A stretch of 64,000 nucleotides of DNA from Branchiostoma lanceolatum (lineage: Eukaryota; Chordata; Leptocardii; Amphioxiformes; Branchiostomatidae): contig NC_089739.1 of NCBI RefSeq assembly GCF_035083965.1, positions 5,152,198 through 5,216,197 of the forward strand. Direction: 5' to 3'. Shown piece by piece: positions 58,291 to 64,000 of this stretch. Position 1 is the first letter of the stretch. Each line of letters starts with the position of its first letter. Both the position numbers and the translations under genes were made by a program. The notes beneath the pieces are model-generated. The model ran no database searches and was not told the DNA's origin. It was given only the letters and a program-made list of their open reading frames with translations.

Positions 58291-59085
58291 GACCCCGTTC
58301 ACACTCATTTTTTTCAATCGCGATTGAAGTATAATCGCGATTGTTCGATCCGATCGCGATTGAACGCAAAGAAACTTTTGCGTTCACACTGCTTTTCGCC
58401 AAGTGGATTAAAGTACGCCGTGATCCGATCGCGATTGAAGCACGATTGAAGCATGCTATCGGCGATCATCTGGTAAATGTTGTTGTTGTCCTTGTTGTCC
58501 TTGTTTTGTGTCTATTTTTCCGCTAGACATTGTCACTTGGTGCGGTAAATGTACCTCTTTCGGTGACATTTCCCCAGTTTGGCCTGCACCTCCTCTCTCC
58601 CCCAGATTGCGATGAGGACCCTGGTCTCCTCATCGCGCCATCTGCCACCAGCTGAAGTTGCTGACGGAGTTTTATTCTTCTTCTTGGGCATTGTTGACGA
58701 TGAAAAGTTGTTGTTGTTGTAAAAGAGCGATCTGACGTGCGGATTGCATTGGGTTTGTTTTCCCGCGCGATGCGAACTATGACCCCACGTACCCGCATGT
58801 ATGACCTCCCACCCCCGGAACCAGCCGAAATCTCCGCCGATCGCGATGGAATGAATCGTAGTTGTGTTCACACTCAAAATTTGATAGGATTGGATTGGAT
58901 CCGATCGCGATTAATCCAATCAAACTACCTCCGGAAGTAGTTACAATCCAATCGCGATTGGATCGTTTTGGATCGTTCCAATCGCGATTGGGAGCGTTCA
59001 CACTGAAAAAATCAATCGCGATCGGATCGATTCAATCGCGATTATACTTCAATCGCGATTGAAAAAAATGAGTGTGAACGGGGTC
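58291..59085. mobile_element. PIF/Harbinger-like TIR element encoding a Myb/SANT-like domain
   Basis: Near-perfect terminal inverted repeats start GACCCCGTTCACACTCATTT (58291) and end with the complement (59085). They are flanked by ATA on both sides (58288-58290, 59086-59088), a 3-bp duplication. The TIRs and subterminal parts are packed with the palindrome AATCGCGATT. The minus-strand frame at about 58680-58533 encodes KKKNKTPSATSAGGRW then EETRVLIAIWG, a Myb/SANT-like fold as carried by Harbinger elements. No transposase is present, so it is non-autonomous. Family assignment is by this domain and the 3-bp duplication. Confidence 0.75.
58533..58690 (-). CDS. Transposon-encoded Myb/SANT-like exon
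   Basis: The frame opens at MPKKKNK near 58690 and holds a tryptophan-spaced helix pattern RWRDEETRVLIAIW...EEVQAKLG, typical of Myb/SANT-like DNA-binding domains in Harbinger transposons. It lies between the element's TIRs. A donor-like GTACATTT follows in the frame, so it may be one exon of a longer gene or a remnant. Confidence 0.5.
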
Positions 59086-59089
59086 ATAG

Positions 59090-62000
59090 TCTCCAACAGG
59101 CGTTATCGAGGCCATATCATTAGTAGTAATGCAAAACCTTATAATAGTCTCTAACGCAGACTCATTGGGCTGACTTGGAATTATACTAGAATTTCGCCAA
59201 ATAGCTAATTGATACTCTAACAGAATAGTTAGTCTATGTGTCACTTTTGAACTCCTCTTGTACAACGTCTATTCTATATTTCCAATTTGTAGCATTTTGC
59301 TAGTAGCTCAAGAAGACTGGTAGAGGCTATGGCGTATCACTCAAATCTGCCACCTTTTAAGTTTTTGATCTCTATATGGTTAACGAGCGTTATTTTGAGG
59401 ATTTTGTTAAACATTTGGTAAATCGCACCAAAATCACTCCTTTTGAACCGTAGTTACATAATTTCCACAAAAGAGATCATTTTATCAAATAATTTCATTG
59501 TTCTATTCGCCATAGGTCGCCGGGAAAATAGCAGAACTTTGCCAAATAGACAGATAACATGCCAGAGGAGTTAGCTGGCTTGGGAGTATAGTATATATGA
59601 AGGACCTATATGTAGCTAGGCATCATTATTTGTTTACTTGGCCAATTTCTATTATCTTTCAAGTAGCCTATGGAGTCTGGTAGAGGCTATGCATGTTCTG
59701 CAAGACTGTTTTTGCACACTTTCAAAACAAGACTAGCTCAGACCTTTTAATTTCATCCGGCCACGCGCCAAACCTCGATCCCCTTTAAGACCCGGAGAAT
59801 TCAAAATCATCAGTGCTTTAGATACTATAAGCCCCTTTGGAAATCCCTTTAAAGGAGAGGTCAGGACAAAATGCCATCGTTGTGTAGGACACCACTTTTG
59901 TATCTACATGAATATGGAATACAGATAGAAGTCAGTATTGCAAGTTCATGCCCGTGGGCTAATTGCAAATACATGTTTAAAACATAGGGAAAAACATATA
60001 TGCGTCAGTAAACTGTGTCTGACTTTGTTGTAACAATAGACTACTGGTACTAAATACAATTGTTGGCTATATATGAACTAGCTGGGTTTGACTTCTTTTG
60101 ACTGTTTGACATTACACAATGTTGCTTTGGGAATAGATTTCAAAAACCATGAAAAGGAAATCAATGCAACATCTCTTGGCAGCGCTGATGTCAACAGACT
60201 TCTTTTTGCTAATTTGTTTATTTTATTTTGAAAGAGAGGGCAAACAGGTGCCTGTCCACCTTTACGAGTTACCCTCCCACACACTAAAAGGTACAGCGTT
60301 CAATAATACAATACATAATACATGTAAAACAAACTGTATGTCTACAAATGTACGTCGTTTCTTACTCAAGTTTAATTGAAATCTTCTCAAAAAGGTCGCC
60401 AGGAACTGCCATTTCAGAGGGTTGAATTTTCCCAATTTTCTATGGGAGCATGCTACCCGGACCCCCTAAAAATAATGCTAGCTACGGGCATGGCTGCGTT
60501 GTGGGTGGATTTGTACCTAACCTGGCTGTCACAAAAGATTTGGAACGAGTCCTGCCCTGCGTGACTCAAATAAAGAACGGTTAAACCCAGGCATTTATGT
60601 AGTCTGGATTTGCCTTTCCGGGTCAGATAATGTTCAGATTTGTAGGGTCAAATATTGAGTCACCAAAGTTGCTTATCGACCACGCCCAACATCTCGCGCA
60701 TGCGCCATAGCGTTATCTTAACACAAACTCAAAATCATCGCCATGTCACTTTAAAAAGGCAATGTTATCGTTCTAACCATTAACAACCATATACTCGCTC
60801 TTGAAAATTCTTATGTATGAAGTGCTAATTCTTTGAGAGTTTGAAGAATATTATGTTGGTGATTTCAATATCATATTCTACGGTAGGGAAAACAAGACTA
60901 TCTAACCGTGAACATTTTGTTTGTTTGCATTGCAATTGCATGCCCGGTAAAACGCCTCATGGCGTAACACACCAGGTATGTACCGAAGAGTACAAGCTGC
61001 ATATCCGGACAGATTTATTTGAGTTTCACCGACATGGGCGACTCTTTTCGATAACTAATAACTGGTGTGGTGGGTTCTTTAACGTGCTCGGGGTGTGGCT
61101 CTCCTCAAAAACGGGACCTCCATTTAGAATTAAACATTCTGTCCGAGAGAAGTCCCTAACCGAAGCTAGGTACTCATTTTCGCCTGAGTCGAGTGAGGAA
61201 CTAGGTGTCAAGCCCGTCCTATTAAGAGCACAGCATCTGGGACTTGTCGGGGATTCGAACTCAGTACCTCCGGGTTCTGAGTCAACAACCCTTTCCACAA
61301 GGCCACATTGTGTCGACGGGTGCAGACGACCTTACTGAGGGCGAAGTAATTACCATAACTTGGCGTCCTAGCTGAACTGGCGAAGGATATTTTGTGAAGA
61401 CTAATGGCACTAATGGCAGGTTATATACTAGTAATTACCGACAAGACGAGGTCACTTGAATACCTATTTTGGGGTAGTACCTATACGTGCTATTGAGGCA
61501 CGACCAAAGCTGCAAATTAAACTAAATAGCTTAAAAATACATATTTTAAAACTCTCCAAGTCGAGGCTAGGCTGCTAATTATCTCTTTAAGCATTTTATC
61601 GGCTGTCTATTTTGCCATGATTTCTTTTTGTCCGCCAACCAAAACTAGAAAGCCCGATAAAAACGCATAAAAAGACGTCCACAACAAGCCGAGGCTAACC
61701 TCTGCTTGAGAGTATGTTTTAAATCAAATTTAAATTCTCTATAGGTAAGATTTCGGTTAAAGTGGTGTTGATAACCGTTTTTGCGATTAAATTCGCTCTG
61801 AAAATTATTAGCAGCGACACCCAGCTGCAGTGCGTACTAACTGAAGAAGGTCACCGAAACGTCGGTCTTGAACAAAAGGCTTAGTTAATTTGTGTGCAAA
61901 GAACTTAGTTGTCCAGTGGCTTACCAACCTGGTGGAACTATTCACGTGTTTATTCTATGACGTTTTGATATTTCTTTTGTAGCGAGGCTTATTGTGATTT

Positions 62001-64000
62001 ACCCTAAAAATCACAAACAGTCTTCTAATACGACGGATACCCGCGTTTAAAACACAGCGCAAAATTGTCCTGACGAGGCTAGCCCATACTATCCAAGGCA
62101 AGCACATGTACTATCGGTAACAATGAAAGTATCCAATTGGCAAAAACAGTACTGGGCCAGTTGGACTGCTTTTGCCATTCGTGTCATTGCCACCGATAGA
62201 TCTGCTTGGAGATTAGCTAGCTATCATATAGCCCAGACTATTCCTTGCTATCGTTCTGTGCACGTACAGTGGTTTCGAATTCCTTCTCTGGCCTTCGCTA
62301 AATACTAGTCCTACAAGCAAACCCGCGGGTATCAAAGCTGCAAGTATTTCAAGACCCCTTCGGCATAAACCTGCATTTCCGCGAACTCCGCAAAATATAT
62401 TCTTTATTCTGAGAACTCCACCCACTGAATATTCGTTTTTCCAAGAAATGCGTAAGAACCAAAGTACGTTATGTCTTAAACAATCCAAGATTATATATAG
62501 CTGCAAGCCCAATAATGTACATTTGGCACGTTGGTGAAACACACGCGGAAACGGAGCTAATGCCACTTGTAGACGAGAGGAAGTTCATGCTTAGTAAATG
62601 CCAAGGGTAAGCTTCATCATCCAACATCAGGATCTACACGCGACCGGCCTGCAGTTTGTATTAATATCGCTAGATGGGGCTCGTGTAAGTGTTGCTCTAT
62701 GTGGAACCGCAATGTTATGGTGGTAGATTTTTACGGGCGTTTAAGACGCCCAAACAAATTATTGTATCGGAAAATATAGTCTGGAATAACTCTTAAAAAC
62801 TCTTAAGAAATCATCAGTATTACTCAAATATACCAGTATCCAGAAATCTTTTTGTGGAAGCTGATTTCTTCAATTTGCTATTGGGCCAAGTATTAGTTTG
62901 CGAATGTCTGTACTGTACTGTACTGCCAATGCCAGTTACATATTGCAATAGGCGTATTATAAGTTCAATTGCACCATACGATAATAATATGTTATATCAA
63001 CATGAAAACTTAAATACGACGGATACGTTTTCTTGAAACAATTATATTGAAAATATAGCGATGGAAGAAAATCGTTTGTTGTTGGTAAATGAAATATAAT
63101 GCAAATTTCAACCTAATCACATAATGCTACATGCAAAACTATTTCTATACAAATTTGAGAACTATTCAAATAGTGACATAGTGTATACATTATTACAATC
63201 ATGCGCAATAACATGTCTTTGCATAAGGGATAAAATACAGAATGCAGCAACAATACCAATTTACATTGTAATCAACAACAGTCCAAAATGACTTTAATAA
63301 TAAGTGGCACTGTTAGTGAGAAAAGTAGCTAAAAAGTTATGATCGAATTCGAAAAACCTCAAATTTCAACATTGGAAAATCAGACTTAACCTTAGTTAGA
63401 TTAAATCTTTCAGTTGAGAAGGATGTCTTTAAGAATGAAGGATGAAAGTAGCACAATCTTGGTATAACTAAAGGAGCCCCTTAGATTTCTAAACCACTGT
63501 AAGCTAAATGTATTTGTAGCTGACAGTATGTAATATACTTCAGTACCATATAATGTAAAACTATGTTGGTCCTACAAAAAGTGAAAATTTGAAAGTTTTC
63601 ATTGCTATTACGACAAAATATTACATACAGTTACATTACAAAAATGTTCGCATTTGAAGGTTGTTACATGTTGTAATTTTCATCCTTAATTATGAACCAC
63701 AACTATGTATTTTGTGTACTAAACTTAAAGACTTTCAAATTTTGCAAATAATGGAAATATTTTCAGAAAATAAGTGGTAAATCTAAAATATTTTACACAG
63801 GAAATTTGAAAATGTTCATACATAACCTTAATTTTGATGTTATTATGTATAATCATAATGATTAAAAAAGAAACACTAACACTACATTTAGTTGCATTGA
63901 TATGTTAAAGAATACAGCACAGTACTATATGTATAAACTGGTCATGTGTTGGCCTATTGGGTATTATGGCAAGAAAAATTTGAGTGAAAAAGTATTCCTC
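59090..64000. other. Right end without genes
   Basis: Apart from the SINE at 60950-61322 and a ribozyme-like motif at 61841, only AT-rich sequence with scattered repeat phrases (CTGGTAGAGGCTATG at 59320 and 59680) is seen. From 62700 onward nothing is recognised. Confidence 0.5.
60950..61322 (-). mobile_element. tRNA-derived SINE, family A, near full length
   Basis: The minus strand has a tRNA-like head with B box GAGTTCGAATCCCC near 61255. The body is shared with 5285, 8291, 12429 and 30100 (GTACCTAGCTTCGGTTAGGG; GAGGAGAGCCACACC; CTGTCCGGATATGCAGCTTG). It is the best copy of this family in the window. Confidence 0.8.

Overview
The window looks like nuclear DNA of a marine invertebrate chordate, most likely a lancelet (Branchiostoma). 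This rests on vertebrate-like exon-intron genes in compact loci, many small tRNA-derived SINEs, many short foldback (MITE-like) elements, RTE- and CR1-type LINE scraps, and long CA/CT microsatellites. The species is an inference; nothing here proves it. Two protein genes can be supported, both on the minus strand. Most of the rest is accessory repeat DNA.

Layout. 1-13 kb: microsatellites, two broken LINE 3' ends, several SINE copies, a true tRNA-Pro(AGG) gene at 8897-8968, and a 3-8 kb zone with six related ~60-nt hairpins. 13.26-20.80 kb: a complete ten-exon gene for a secreted M14A metallocarboxypeptidase (429 aa prepro-enzyme). All catalytic residues are present, the specificity position is unusual, and part of the catalytic exon is duplicated inside a CA-repeat tract. 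21.7-26.2 kb: AT-rich DNA without genes, probably the long 3' UTR of the next gene. 26.19-28.78 kb: one large coding exon of a BTB/POZ protein with a single C-terminal C2H2 finger. It has a splice acceptor just upstream of its first ATG and a plausible first exon at 31.5 kb that joins in frame. The promoter of that first exon (31.65-31.8 kb) carries two TGACATCA-type sites and a CCAAT box. A 22-bp minisatellite 0.7-0.9 kb further upstream repeats the same octamer.

32.8-64 kb: no convincing protein gene. The stretch holds terminal-inverted-repeat elements (a 1.76-kb element at 32.85, a 1.33-kb element at 37.2, a TTAA foldback at 38.65, a foldback nested in a SINE at 39.67, and a 795-bp element at 58.29 that encodes a Myb/SANT-like domain), SINEs, diverged tandem repeats at 47.5-48.0 kb, a GC-rich triple-hairpin repeat, and CpG-rich promoter-like stretches near 52.5 and 53.5 kb.

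The carboxypeptidase would be a secreted digestive or processing protease. The BTB protein would be a nuclear regulator. No functional link between them is visible.
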